64,000 nt of DNA, taken from Paralithodes platypus. Taxonomy: Eukaryota > Arthropoda > Malacostraca > Decapoda > Lithodidae. The notes beneath the pieces were generated by a model that was not told the DNA's origin, did not search any database, and saw only the letters and a list, made by a program, of their open reading frames with translations. The stretch is taken from contig CM064573.1 in assembly GCA_032716605.1 (NCBI GenBank), positions 4,851,782 through 4,915,781 on the forward strand. The letters run 5' to 3'. Of the stretch, positions 41,871 to 52,693 are shown one piece after another. The stretch's first letter is position 1. Each line of letters begins with the position of its first letter. The position numbers were made by a program, and so were the translations under genes.

Positions 41871-43108
41871 CAGTTTCTTACAGTAGATCCTCTGGAAAAA
41901 GGCAAACTAGGCCTGTGTATCCAGTTCAGTGCCAGTACTTGACTACTGCGGTCGTTCACGGTGTTGGCGGCGGCGGCAGCAGACGCAACATTTTTACTAT
42001 TCTATATTTTTGCTTTATAATCAAACTTCAAATCTTGTCTTCCCCATGCTTTATCAAGATTACTTTCAAACTTCCTTATTGATTCGGAATCGACTACATA
42101 CTGGGGCAGTGCGTTCCACTCATTTACCACTCCATCACAAAATGAGTTCTTTGCCTTTTCAAGCCTATTTCTTTCTTTGTAAATGTTCTTAGAGTGTCCC
42201 CTCGTTCTTGTTCCCTCCCGCATCAAGAAGATACCTTCACACACATATGGTAAAGGATATAGAAGCAGTGGAGAAAGTGCAGAGGAGAGCTAGCAAGCTA
42301 GTACCAACGTTGAAGAACGCGGGCTATGAGCAGAGGTTGAGGACACTGGGGCTTCCGACACTGGCATATAGGAGAAAGAGAGGGGATATGATAGAGACTT
42401 TTAAGATAGTGTCAGGAAAGTATGATGAGGATGTGTGTGAAGGCATCTTCTTGATGCGGGAGGGAACAAGAACGAGAGGACACTCTTAAGAAAATTTACA
42501 AAGAAAGAAATAGGCTTGAGAAGGCAAAGAACTCATTTTGTGATAGAGTGGTAAATGAGTGGAACGCACTGCCCCAGTATGTAGTCTATTCCGAATCAAT
42601 AAGGGAGTTTGAAAGTAATCTTGATAAAGCATGGGGAAGACAAGATTTGAAGTTTGATTATAAAGCAAAAATACAGAATAGTAAAAATGTTGCGTCTGCT
42701 ACCGCCGCCGCCAACACCGTGAACGACCGCAGCAGTGCAAGTACTGGTACTGAGCTGGATACACAGGCCTAATTTGCCTTTTTCCAGAGGATCTACTGTA
42801 AGAAACTGTAAGAAACATCCTCATCATACTTTCCTGACACTATCTTAAAAGTCTCTATCATATCCCCTATCTTTCTCCTATATGCCAGTGTCGGAAGTCC
42901 CAGTGTCCTCAACCTCTGCTCATAGCCCGCGTTCTTCAACGTTGGTACTAGCTTGCTAGCTCTCCTCTGCAATTTCTCCACTGCTTCTATATCCTTTACC
43001 ATATATGGAGCCCACACCTGGTTCGCATATTCCAGGTGCGGCCTAACCAGCGCTGTATAGAGATTCCTGAAGATTTCTTCGTCAAGTGACACAAATGTCC
43101 TCCTTATC
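41871..43108 (-). mobile_element. CR1-like LINE fragment, itself split by another CR1
   Basis: Minus-oriented 3' part of CR1 with decamer tail at 41871-41890. It reads up to accttcacacacat at 42246 and resumes at 42819 with cctcatcatactttcc; the contiguous form is seen at 60745-60770. 5' truncated at 43108. A possible 6 bp duplication tcatat flanks the whole. Confidence 0.85.
42247..42818 (+). mobile_element. CR1-like LINE fragment inserted head-on in another CR1
   Basis: Plus-oriented: begins atatggtaaaggatatagaag (MVKDIEAVEKVQRR) and ends in the decamer tail ctgtaagaaactgtaagaaac. It encodes nearly the whole C-terminal segment, with one frameshift near 42486. Inserted in the opposite-strand CR1 of 41871-43108. 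Confidence 0.85.
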
Positions 43109-43467
43109 ATATGAGGCCTCCCGGATTCCAAGGGTAAAGAAACATCCAATCGTCACCATAAAAAAATAAAATCGCTTCTCAGACGCAGACCCTGCTGCTT
43201 ATGCGCGCTAGCTGGGCCGGGGTGAGGTATCCAAACGCGGCCGGAAATTCCCGCGGAAAAACACACTCGCCATTCTGCAACCACTGGGGTTAGAGATGCT
43301 ACTCAACGCCATTCTATAGACAAAGGTGAGACAATTAATATTTGTTTTTATATATTATCACAGGAAGAATATTAGTCGAGCTACAGGTCTCGTTACATAG
43401 GCGTATTATCGGCTAAATGCCCGGAACCACAGTATAAAAGGGAGCTATAAGGCCCGGGCTTTGAGGG
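43109..43467. other. piggyBac 5' flank with likely terminal repeat
   Basis: Noncoding. It ends cccgggctttgaggg followed by TTAA. The inverse, TTAA then CCCTCAAAG, is a piggyBac-style terminus and resembles the end of the MITE at 59113. A cagtataaaaggg TATA-like box at 43428-43440 points away from the transposase. Assignment as the 5' terminus of the split piggyBac element is inference. Confidence 0.5.
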
Positions 43468-43471
43468 TTAA

Positions 43472-44191
43472 CCCGCTGAGTGCCAGGGACGTATATATAC
43501 GTCCTAGGGTGTTGTCACGCCCAGTGCCAGGGACGTATATATACACGTCCTCGCCGAAAAAAAATCGTAGCAGCGAAACGACTGCACCTATGGCTTTCAT
43601 ATTTTTACCACATGTACCTTACCCTTTTGGCTACCCACCACAAAAATCCCAAATCCCTCCTCCCACCCACTCGCTGACTGTTATTCCCGTCAGAAGGAAA
43701 AAAAAAGGAAAATTTGTGGCGGCGAAACGATTGGACCAATCGGTTCCATATTTGTGTGACAAGTCTCTTGCCCTTCTGCCTTCCCTCCACCACACCCACA
43801 ACCACCTCCCACCACCCACTTCCAGCGTAGAAAGGAAAAAAGGAAAAAAAAAGGAATATCCGTGGTGGCAAAACTACCTCACCAATCGGCTTCACATGTG
43901 TAACACAAGTCAATTACCCTTCTACCTTCCCCCCACCAATCCCAAAACCACCCTCCCACCCATACATTCCGATACCATAAAAGTCTCTGTAGTCTATAGT
44001 GTCTTTTCAGCTACTTTCGGGACCATCGGGGACCTGATTTCTGGCGAAAATGGACAAGGGGAGTGTTTTTTTTACCATTATCCTTCCTTTCTCTCCCAAC
44101 TTGATAAATTTAGCCCCAAAAAAAAACAAAAAAACAAAAAAAAACAAAAAAAAATCTGGCACACCGTCAAAATTGGCTGGCACTCAGCGGG
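43472..44191. mobile_element. piggyBac-type MITE, 720 bp
   Basis: Perfect ends CCCGCTGAGTGCCAG and CTGGCACTCAGCGGG with TTAA at 43468-43471 and 44192-44195. Subterminal gtgccagggacgtatatatac is repeated twice at the left. Contains A-rich runs and no real gene; the long chance frame through it is low complexity. Confidence 0.9.
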
Positions 44192-44195
44192 TTAA

Positions 44196-44492
44196 GGGAG
44201 AAAATTAACATTTAAAATGACGTGTAAAAAGTCGCCCATAAACAGCGGGCCACTATGTTATTGTAATGTGGGAGCTTATTTCGTCTGTTAATTCACTTTC
44301 TCCTTAATTGGGTGAAGTTTGTATTAGGCTTTGGGACGGAAGAGGGGGAAGACGAGGAAGTGGAGGAAAGAATGAAGATAGTGAAAAGATTCCTGGAGCA
44401 GGTGTGGTGGAAGAGAAGGATAAATAGAGTAGAGTAGGGAAGAGTGATGGAGGAGGAAAGAGATAGTATAGAGAAGGGAGTAAAATAGTACC
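44196..44492. other. Noncoding stretch
   Basis: Ordinary AT-rich sequence with a GA-rich tract at 44340-44460. Nothing recognised. Confidence 0.4.
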
Positions 44493-45586
44493 GTAAACTG
44501 GAGTAATTTTGGACTGTGGTCATAACTTCGGACTTTGGCAATAGTAAGTACAGTAAACTTCCGTTAATCCGAAGGGCAGCGGACCGGCCCTCGTTCGGAT
44601 TAGTGGATTTTTCGGATTATCGGACTTTACCCCTATGAACCTGTGTATGACGAAAACATTGAGGCATTAGGCCACCCAAATGACACAATGGTGCACACAC
44701 ATATCATATGTTCATGAAATCACTTCAAAAGTTTACCATTGTCATTGTAGCCTATTACCTACTTCAAAACATTCAGATTAATGGTCAAAGGAATCTGCTG
44801 ATATAAACGTACACCATATGTCCGCATCGTCTTCTTCTTCTTCTTCCGTCTACTAGCGAGTTTGTCTTGCTCTTGAAGATCAGATCAGATGTGGTTCGGG
44901 AAGTAATGCCTTAACAACGGCACTTCCCTGAGAGGTTCTTGTAATTTTCCTTTTGTGACGTGCTCTGTTATATTATATTGTATTGAAAGCACCCTTGTTT
45001 TATTGTCTTGAAAGCACCCTTGGGATGCTCCGATCACTGAACTATAAATAGTAGCGTATCGGAACGTTCAAAGGTGCGTTTTCAAGCTCAAGAAAGATGC
45101 GTTTTCAAGCTCAAGACTGAATGCGCTTGCAGAAAATGCGGTGCAAGCCAGTAGCGCATCGGAGCGTCCCAAGGATGCGTTCAAGAGCAAAACAAACTCT
45201 CTAAGCAGACGATGTGGAAGAAGAAGAAGAAGAAGAAGAAGGTGTTTATGTTTATATCAGTAGCTTCCTTTGACCATTAATCTGAATGTTTTGAAGTAGG
45301 TAATAGGCTACAATGACAATGGTAAACTTTTAAAGTGAATTCATGAACATATGATATGTGTGTGCTCCATTATGTGTCATTTGAGTGGACTAATGCCTCA
45401 AAAAGGGGACTTTGGGACTTCTTGAAATTCGGACCATCGGGTGAATTCGGATTTGGCCTCAAATTGAAAAATTCGGACTATTGGGAGATTCGAATCATCG
45501 GTCGTCGGATTAACGGACTTTTACTGTACCGTAAACTGGGGTAATTTCGGACTGCGGTCATAACTTCGGACATCGGCGATAATAAG
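44493..45586. repeat. 58 bp direct repeats flanking the foldback element
   Basis: 44493-44550 and 45529-45586 are near-identical (ccgtaaactggrgtaat and tcataacttcggac). The inverse of their start, ccccagttacgg, occurs at 50523-50535 followed by TA. They look like one terminal inverted repeat of a further TA-targeting element, present twice at its left. Confidence 0.6.
44551..45526. mobile_element. Foldback MITE: almost whole length palindromic, 976 bp
   Basis: Ends CAGTAAACTTCCGTTAATCC and inverse ggattaacggacttttactg with TA on both sides (44549-44550, 45527-45528). The inverted similarity continues far inward: tttaccattgtcattgtagc at 44731 pairs with gctacaatgacaatggtaaa at 45308, and gacgatgtgg with the ccgcatcgtc region. 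A single strand could form a hairpin with arms of over 350 bases. No coding. Confidence 0.88.
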
Positions 45587-45711
45587 TAATTAGCCATTGT
45601 CATTATATAATGGAAACCTTTTTTATTTTTTTATTTTTTTGAGGGGTCCGTTTAGAGAAATGGCAAAGGAAGAGCATGAAAAAGTCCTAAGGAACTGAAA
45701 TGAGTATATGT
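45587..45711. repeat. Start of repeat unit 1, also present at 50536
   Basis: taattagccattgtcattat and atggaaacc, T-rich, then ggggtccgtttagagaaatg. The same order occurs at 50536-50556 plus 51928-52030, where a MITE separates the parts. Confidence 0.75.
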
Positions 45712-45902
45712 ACAGAAACGAGCGAGGTACGTGGAGAGTAAGAGGGTGGTGAAGAGAGTAGTGAAGGAAAGTAAGAGAAGAGTAGATGAGGAATTTGGAA
45801 GGAATCTGAGTGTAAAATGGAGGGAGTAAGAAACTGTTCTGGAAAGAAGTCAAGAAAGTTAGGGAAGGGAAACAGTAAGGGTGTGAAAGATAAGAATGGG
45901 AG

Positions 45903-46286
45903 TGTAATGCCTGGATTGTGGCAAAGTATCTGGAACTGCATTCGATGCTGAAATCTGCTTGAGCTATCACGCCAAGTTGTGTGTGTGTGTGTAAGTGTGA
46001 GAGTCCGAGTGTAGGGGGTGAGACAGTGAAGCACGGGAACGAGGTGGCTTCAGAGATGGGGTCGTTTCGGGCCATGAGTGAGCACCGTGCCTCATGTGAA
46101 GGCAAGATAAGATGGCAGGTGCTCGTTGTACTCTACGTGCTTCACATGTCTCACTCCCTAGACTGGAACAAGACCTCACGGGCTTCACTGTTCATTGTAA
46201 AGCGGTGAATGTTAAGGCTCTCAGCCTATGCCCGAGAAGTAGTAAGTTGGAATATAGAAAAAAACAAAAAAAAATTGACACTTCTC
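45903..46286. repeat. Inserted block: first copy of a ~90 bp direct repeat
   Basis: tgtaatgcctggattgtggc through gagctatcacgccaag recurs at 46819-46893. A (GT)n run follows. No coding recognised. Confidence 0.65.
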
Positions 46287-46490
46287 TTGGTGTAGTGGAC
46301 AAAGCGTTTGCCTCCCACGTGGCGGGCCCGAGATCGAATCTCGGCCGGGCCGCGACCAAAACATTTGGGGCGAATTTCCGCATCAGACTCCGTTCGGATG
46401 TGATTGTTAAATTTGTAAATTGTAATTATGTGTCATTGTAAAGTCAGCAAAAATAGTAAGGTGCCATTTCGAGGTCACTTCACTGGTGGC
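46287..46490 (+). mobile_element. tRNA-derived SINE, copy 1
   Basis: ttctcttggtgtagtggac, then a B-box-like gagatcgaatctc with a five-base T-arm stem (ccgag/ctcgg), then a ~120 bp body ending gaggtcacttc. Anticodon region is cctcccacg, Gly(CCC)-like. A second copy lies at 47398-47582. The tRNA head is inferred from arm pairing, not from a scan. Confidence 0.65.
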
Positions 46491-46918
46491 AGCTGTAAAG
46501 GGATATCTGAGAGGCTTAGTTGGGGAATCCCCATGGTGTACTGGCTTGCCTTAACTGGTTGGCTACAACAGTTGCTAAGGCTAGAGCTCTCAGAAATTCT
46601 CAGAGATGATGTCCCAGTGACTCCGGTTCGTTGGGGAGGTATGGTAGCGGGTTCCTGCACTGCCTCCTCATCGTGGTGTGTGACCCGCCCGGCAAGTGAC
46701 GGATATAAGGAATGTCGCTGGTGATCGTTGTCTCGGAGCCTCGCTGTAGTTGACACGCTCAGACTTGTGCCTCGCTTGCTTTCGCTCGCTCGGAGTCTTC
46801 GCTACCTGGACGATGTGATGTAATGCCTGGATTTTGGCAAAGTATCTGTAACTGCATTCGATGCTGAAATCTGCTTGAGCTATCACGCCAAGTGGAGTAC
46901 TGTACTTCTCTTGGTGTT
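46491..46918. other. Noncoding block, second copy of the ~90 bp repeat at its end
   Basis: 46819-46893 repeats 45903-45980. The remainder has no recognised feature. It ends acttctcttggtgt, the start of the second SINE copy, which is interrupted here. Confidence 0.5.
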
Positions 46919-47397
46919 ACTCAGTTACTTGTTCGTCAAGGGGAATCCACGCAATGCGAGCTAAGCTCATTATTATCGCGCCTCCTTAACTGGGAATGTA
47001 TTGCGTGAAATGCATGTTAAGTGTTTTATGTACTGTTGGAATGGCTGTGGATGTGTGTGTAGTCTGTAGTTTAGCCAATTGGCGACATTGGAAACGAAGG
47101 CTTAGGGTGGATCTGTTTGGTACCATTCTCACTATAGACGGTACCGTCTCGCCCGAAGGCTTAGGTAGCCATCAGCTTAGGTGAACCATATGATACCCAT
47201 CTCGCCTTGTACCATTTTTGCCAACCCCAGATGGGACGTCACAACGTCGTCCACTTATTCCAGGTACCTATTTACAGCTAGGTGAACTGAGGCTAACACA
47301 TGAAAGGAGACAAGCCCAATTTGTCTCCGCCCGGTCTGGGATTGAACCCCCGACCCCTCGTGTGTGAGACGAGAGCTCTACCTACTAGGCTACGGGC
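46919..47397 (-). mobile_element. tRNA-Val-like SINE inserted in another SINE
   Basis: On the minus strand, 47398-47329 folds as a tRNA: gcccg/cgggc acceptor, ctcgt-ctcacac-acgag anticodon arm (anticodon CAC), and gggggttcaatccc T arm. The body continues gttcacctagctgtaaatag and ggtacctgg, a module I recall from invertebrate SINEs. It interrupts the other SINE after ttggtgt; gtgt is present on both sides. It is a SINE rather than a working tRNA gene, because the acceptor runs directly into the repeat body. Confidence 0.75.
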
Positions 47398-47582
47398 TGT
47401 GTAGTGGACAAAGCGTTCGCCTCCCACGTGGCGGGTCCGAGATCGAATCTCGGCCGGGCCGCGCCCAAAACATTTGGGGCGAATTTCCGCATCAGACTCA
47501 GTTCGGATGTGATTGTAAATTGTAATTGTGTGTCATTGTAAAGTCGGCAAAAATAGTATGGTGCGGTTTCGAGGTCACTTCA
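47398..47582 (+). mobile_element. tRNA-derived SINE, copy 2 (right part)
   Basis: Nearly identical to 46295-46490 from gtagtggacaaagcg to gaggtcacttca. Its first 15 bases lie at 46904-46918, on the other side of the inserted tRNA-Val-like SINE. Confidence 0.68.
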
Positions 47583-49366
47583 GGAGAATGCTAGCCGAGA
47601 AGCAAGAGAGAGTCGAAAGATGGAGGGAGTACTTCAATGAATTGCTAAATGTAAGGAATGAAGAGCCAGCAAACATAGCTGAATATGGTATGGGAGGGAG
47701 AAGAAGAGAAGTAGTGGAGGAGGAGGTGGGGATCAGGAGGTCAGAAGTGTGGGAAGCCATGAAAAGAGTGAAGTTGGGGAAAGCACCAGGAACAGATGGA
47801 GTGTGTCGGGAAATGTTGAGGTATGATGGTGAGATAGTGATCGAATGGGTATGGAAAATGTGCAAACTAGCATGGGAGAAGGGGAGTGCACCCGATGACT
47901 GGAAGACTGGCATAATAGTCCCCCTATATAAGGGCAAAGGGGAAAGAGGAGTGTGTGGTAACCACCGAGGAATATGTCTTCTAAGCGTAGTAGGGAAGGT
48001 ATACAGTAGGGTAGTGATTGAGAGAGTGAGAACGGAGAAATGGATAGGCGACGAGCAGGGAGGTTTTAGGAAGGGAAGAGGATGTGTAGATCAGATTTTT
48101 ACCCTGAATTGTGTTGTGGAGAAATATCTTGAGAAGAAACAAAAGGTGTATGTTGCCTTTATGGACTTGGAGAAGGCCTATGACAGAGTGGATAGAGAAG
48201 GTTTGTGGAAGTACTTAGAATATACGGAGTAGATGGCAAGTTGCTGAAAGCAGTGAAGAGCATGTATGAGGGTGCAAAGGCGGCAGTACGTGTGGAGAGT
48301 GAGCAGAGTGAGTTCTTTGACCTGAATGTTGGTTTGAAACAGGGGTGTGTGATGTCCCCGTGGTTGTTTACTGTATATATGGATGGAGTCATGAAAGAAA
48401 TACTATCAAGAGCAGTGGATGTTGGTGTATCGCTGAAAAGGGAGGGAATTGAGTGGAAGCTACCTATACTGCTGTTTGCGGATGATACAGTTCTGATGAG
48501 TGATAATGAATGGGAGTTGCAGGGTCTGGTAAATAAGTTTGGAACAGTGTGCGAAAAACGGAATTTGAAGGTAAATGCGGGGAAGAGCAAGGTTATGGCC
48601 TTCGAAAGGGGTGAAGTCACAGAGTGTGAGGTGAAGCTGAACGGTCAGGCTATGGAGATCGTCAACTCTTTTAAGTATCTGGGCAGTGTGTTGAGTAAAG
48701 ATGGGACTATGGATGAAGAAGTGCGGGAGAGGGTACAACAGGGGAAGAGGGTTGTAGGAACGCTAAAAGCAGTAACAAGAAATAGGGTGGTAATTTTTTT
48801 TTTTTTTTTTCTATATGATTGAGGGAGGCAAAAGGCAGAATTGCCTATAGCGAGTGCCTCCCCCATAGTTGAAAGAGTGACAGGGCCAGTATGGAAGTGA
48901 AGAAATCCTTGCATGACAGTGTGGTAATCCCGACACTGACTTACGGAAGCGAAGCATGGACGTTGGTTGAGAGACTCAGACCAAGAGTGAGAGCAGTGGA
49001 AATGAATTACAGTACTTAAGAAGTGCGTGCGGAGTTACATGGAGGGATAGACAGACTAATGGGGAAGTAAGAAGCAGGTGTGGTGTGGAGGTAGATGTGC
49101 TGGAAAGTGTGAAAAGGAACAACTTAATTGGTTCGGCCATATGGAACGTATGGAAAGCGGGAGAATGACTAAGAGGGTGTAGGAGAGCGAGGTTGAGGGA
49201 CAGAGAGGGAGAGGTAGACCGAAAGAGAGGTGGAAGGATGGAGTGAGGAAGTATATGAACGAAGGCGGTGCTGGTTGGGGGGAGGGGCGTCGACTGACTG
49301 GGGACAGAGGTGCATGGGGGCGGTTCGTTCGTGGCCACCCCTTCGGGGATCACGGCGTCAGGCAAT
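47583..49366 (+). pseudogene. RTE-like ORF2, copy D: RT and C-terminal part
   Basis: KAPGTDGV, WKTGIIVPLYKGKG, GNHRGICLLSVVGKVY, DEQGGFRKGRG and VAFMDLEKAYDRVD lie in the first frame, which stops at 48232 after a one-base loss near 48209. The second frame has GLKQGCVMSPWLF and LLFADDTVLMSD. A 95 bp poly(T)-led insertion at 48792-48886 ends it. The C-terminal part then follows with frameshifts and an acagtactt insertion near 49010. VVGKVYSRVV is intact here, whereas copy A has lost a base. Non-functional. Confidence 0.87.
48792..48886 (-). mobile_element. Small poly(A)-tailed retroinsertion, 95 bp
   Basis: Interrupts RTE copy D between gggtggt and cagtatgg, which are contiguous in copies A and B. 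On the minus strand it ends in A17. The body has a gggaggca/tgcctccc inverted pair. No target duplication was recognised. Origin unknown. Confidence 0.6.
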
Positions 49367-49378
49367 TGATAGATAGAT

Positions 49379-50535
49379 AGACACACATTTTTTTTTATAT
49401 ATACCTGTATGACGAAAAAAATTATATTTTTCGCTACCCTGCCAAACTTCTATCACCCTGAAGAAATTTGTTAGTATGAATGATGTTATGACTGTTATAA
49501 TTTTGTAGTAACATTACCAGAGACAACATCCACCAAAGGAAATTTGTTACACTTGTATAACGCTCTAGCTAGAACACGATCATTTAACCTATTGTTAAAA
49601 AAAATAAAAATGTAAACTTCGGACATGGAACAAAACAATCGTTTGTTATTATTTGCCCTATGAAAATAATTCATAATACTTGTCCATCATTAAAATGGTG
49701 GTTAAAGATCAAATAATCATTCTGAGTCCAAAAACCCATAAAAATATGATAATATGCTAACCGATTTATGTATTTCGGATAATTCTGGATATATATATAT
49801 AAATTAGGAGAGGCATATATCTTGTCCAAATTTTTTTTATCTGCCGAAAGAAACACAAACACATACATTATACCTATAAAAAAACTCAAATTCATAAAAA
49901 TGTATATGTAGTGATCGAGTATACATACCTATATATTTTCACTAGGCCTAGTTAATTATCGAGTTATTGATTTGACAGCATTGGTTATTTTTCCTGCTCA
50001 ATATTCTCTAAGAGCGAGTTCAATGCCTAACGAGAACAGATCCAAAAAGAATATATCTGTTAAACATCGTATATAACCCCCCCCCCCCTTATACTGATTA
50101 TACAGGCCTAAAAGTATTGACTGTGCATTTTCCACTAAAACATCGGACAGCAATAATAAAATATTCATATACAGTAAAATAATAGGAGCCGAAAAATGAA
50201 TGAAATAAAGCCACGAACATACGTCCGAAGTTCTCCTCCGTTTGTCCGGAGTTATCCCAGCTTTCTTGGCAATCATTTTCCATAAGAAATCACTGTATGT
50301 CCGAAGTTTTCCATACACATACAGTCCGAAGTTTTCAACTTTTCAAGAATACTTCGGACATCATTTAGGATAAGGATAGCTCTCTTATTATGGGGGATAA
50401 TTTTAGGAGGCTTCCTGGATTACGGTGCACTAGCACCACACATCACTTGACCTAGTTAAATCTCTATAATGTATTTACAGTCAGGAGAAATTGTTAAAAA
50501 ACCTCGAAAAATGTCCGAAGTTACCCCAGTTACGG
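49379..50535. repeat. Repeat unit 1, right part (uninterrupted reference)
   Basis: ttcgctaccctgccaaactt onward is repeated at 52428. It has no coding frame. It supplies the empty sites for insertions seen in unit 2: at 49675 (for 52694-53616) and at 49752 (for 53698-54175). It ends ccccagttacgg then TA. A C run lies at 50081-50090. Confidence 0.75.
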
Positions 50536-50556
50536 TAATTAGCCATTGTCATTATA

Positions 50557-51927
50557 CAGTAAACCCTCGCCATCTCGGACCTCTAGAAGTCGGAAACCCG
50601 TACTAGTCGGACTGGCTACGGCCTCTCGGACATGCACTTCCGTATTTCAGACATTTCTGTCATCGTTCCGACAGTCTCTAACGTTGTCGGACTTTATATA
50701 AGTATTCGGAAAATGTCCGATATTATATTTTTCAATTCCATTCATTGCTTGCAAATTCAGGTCATTTACCTCCAAATAAGACTATTGTTATGTAAAGGGA
50801 GTTACGTAGATGCATTAGAGAGATAGATAGATAGAAAGAGAGAGTTACAGAGGGGGAGTGAGCGATAAACACGAACTATTATGAGACGGACTTAATTGGT
50901 TCTGAAAAGGCAAGATAGATAGAAAGAGAGTTGCAGAAGGGGAAGTGAGCGATAAACACGAACTATTATGAGACGGACTTAATTGGTTCTGAAAAGACAA
51001 AGGAGACTTTTATATTGACTCTTTTTCATGTTATTATTTGTGTGCTAGAAGGATATTTTTTTCAATTCCATTGCATTAGAAATGATTCAAAGATTACAAA
51101 AAGTCCAAATAAGACATAGTTATGTTAAGGGGGGAGTTACGTAGATGCATTAGAGATAGATAGAAAGAGAGAGTTACAGAGGGGGAGTGAGCGATAAACA
51201 CAAACTATTATGAGACGGAGTTAATTGGTTCTGAAAAGACAAGATAGATAGAAAGAGAGTTGCAGAAGGGGAAGTGGACAATAAACACGAACTATTATGA
51301 GACGGACTTAATTGGTTCTGAAAAGACAAAGGAGACATTTTTATTGACTCTTTTTCATGTTATTATTTGTGTGCTAGAAGGATAATATTGTTTTCAATTC
51401 CATCGCATTAGAAATTATTTATAGATTACAAAAAGTCCAAATAAGACATAGTTATGTTAATGTATAAGGGAGTTAGTTAGATGCATTAGAGAGATAAATA
51501 GATAGAGAGAGAGTGGCTAGGGGCGAGCGAGCGACAAAATACTAACATATACGAGACGGACTTATGTTTCTGAAAGACAAAGGAGACATTTTTATTTACT
51601 CTCTTTTTCATTTTATTATTTGTGTGTTAGAAGGGTAATATTGTTTTCAATTCCATCGTATTAGAATTGATTCATAGATTAAAAAAAGACAACATAAGAC
51701 ATAGTTATATACTGTATATGTATAAGGGAGATAGATGCATTAAATAGATATATAAAAAAAAACAAAAAAAAAAAAAATCAATTTCTCTGGTGACGGGAAT
51801 TTCCTCTTCTAATTCGGAATTTTCCCTCTCTTACGTCGGACATAAGTCGGACTTCGGACATCTCGGATTTTCGGTCATCTCGGACTGGGTCTCCCCCCAA
51901 TTAGTCCGAAATAGCGAGGGTTTACTG
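50557..51927. mobile_element. Tigger-type non-autonomous element with satellite, 1371 bp
   Basis: CAGTAAACCCTCGCCATCTC at the left and the inverse ...agcgagggtttactg at the right, TA at 50555-50556 and 51928-51929. The empty site cattatataatgg is present at 45597-45612. It is a sister of 15626-17363 with the same ~250 bp satellite, but lacks the nested piggyBac MITE. Confidence 0.9.
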
Positions 51928-51929
51928 TA

Positions 51930-52411
51930 TAATGGAAACCCTTTTTATTTTTTTATTTTTGTTGTGGGGTCCGTTTAGAGAAATGGCAAAGGAAGAGCAT
52001 GTAAAAGCCCTAGGGAACTGACATGAGTATTTATGGGACTCGTTAGCCTTGGTCAGCAACCCATCTAGGGGAGACAACCTTACACAAATCCAGGTGGATG
52101 GGACTCGTCAGCCTTGGTCGGCAACCTGTCTAGGGGAGTAAACCTTATACAAATCCGTACTGCTCACCTAAGGGTGAAGCAGGTTAGTGGATGGACTACC
52201 CACACACCACTACAGAAAAATAGTGCTAAAATATACATAGAAGGCCTCGGAGTTAGACGGACCCTAAGTTGAGTGGTCAATCCTGTAAGTCCTTCAGTAA
52301 ACTGGCATGGGTTGTCCTTCTCACAGGGATTAGATCTGCTTGGGGGCATTTTGTGTATGGCCACCCTCGTAAAGAGGAGTAAGGCGTCCGGCAAATAGAT
52401 AGATAGATAGA
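51930..52411 (+). mobile_element. RTE-tailed short repeat (SINE-like or deleted RTE)
   Basis: Its start (ggggtccgtttagagaaatg) equals that before RTE copy D. Its end, tggccaccctcg...aggcgtccggcaaatagatagatag, resembles the RTE 3' end tggccaccccttcgggg...gcgtcaggcaatagatag. The middle holds a ~60 bp tandem pair (gggactcgtyagccttggtc) and no RT. Either an RTE-dependent SINE or a much diverged deletion derivative. Confidence 0.6.
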
Positions 52412-52693
52412 CAAAAATTTGTAAATTTTTCGCTACCCTGCCAAACTTCTATCACCCTGAAGAAATTTGTTTATATGAATGATGTTGTGACTGATATAAT
52501 TTTGTAGTAAAATTACCAGACATCATCCACCAAAGGAAATTTGTAACACTTGTATAACGCTCTAGCTAGAACACTATCATTTAACCTATTGTGTTTAAAA
52601 AAATAAAAATAAATAAATAAATAAATGTAAACTTTGGACATGGAACAAAACAATAGTTTGGGACTATTTGCCCTATGAAAATAATTCATAATA

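Larger units (their letters stand above)
45712..49378 (+). mobile_element. RTE-like LINE, copy D, split by a 1.7 kb insertion
   Basis: 45712-45902 matches copy A from 10977 (aaacgagcgaggtacgtgg) to gataagaatgggag. 47583-49378 continues exactly from ggagaatgctagccg to the GATA tail. So one copy carries an insertion at 45903-47582, bounded by ggag on both sides. It is the only copy here with an intact ggtatac context at 47995. Confidence 0.85.

Noticed and set aside
43428..43440. TATA box as promoter of the piggyBac gene
   Set aside because: cagtataaaaggg reads rightward, away from the minus-strand transposase; kept only as a remark.
43461..44195. 244-codon plus-strand frame
   Set aside because: It spans a TTAA-flanked MITE from end to end, is Pro/His/Lys low-complexity sequence, and has no motif.
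47329..47398. Functional tRNA-Val gene
   Set aside because: The tRNA fold is good, but it continues directly into a SINE body and sits inside another SINE.
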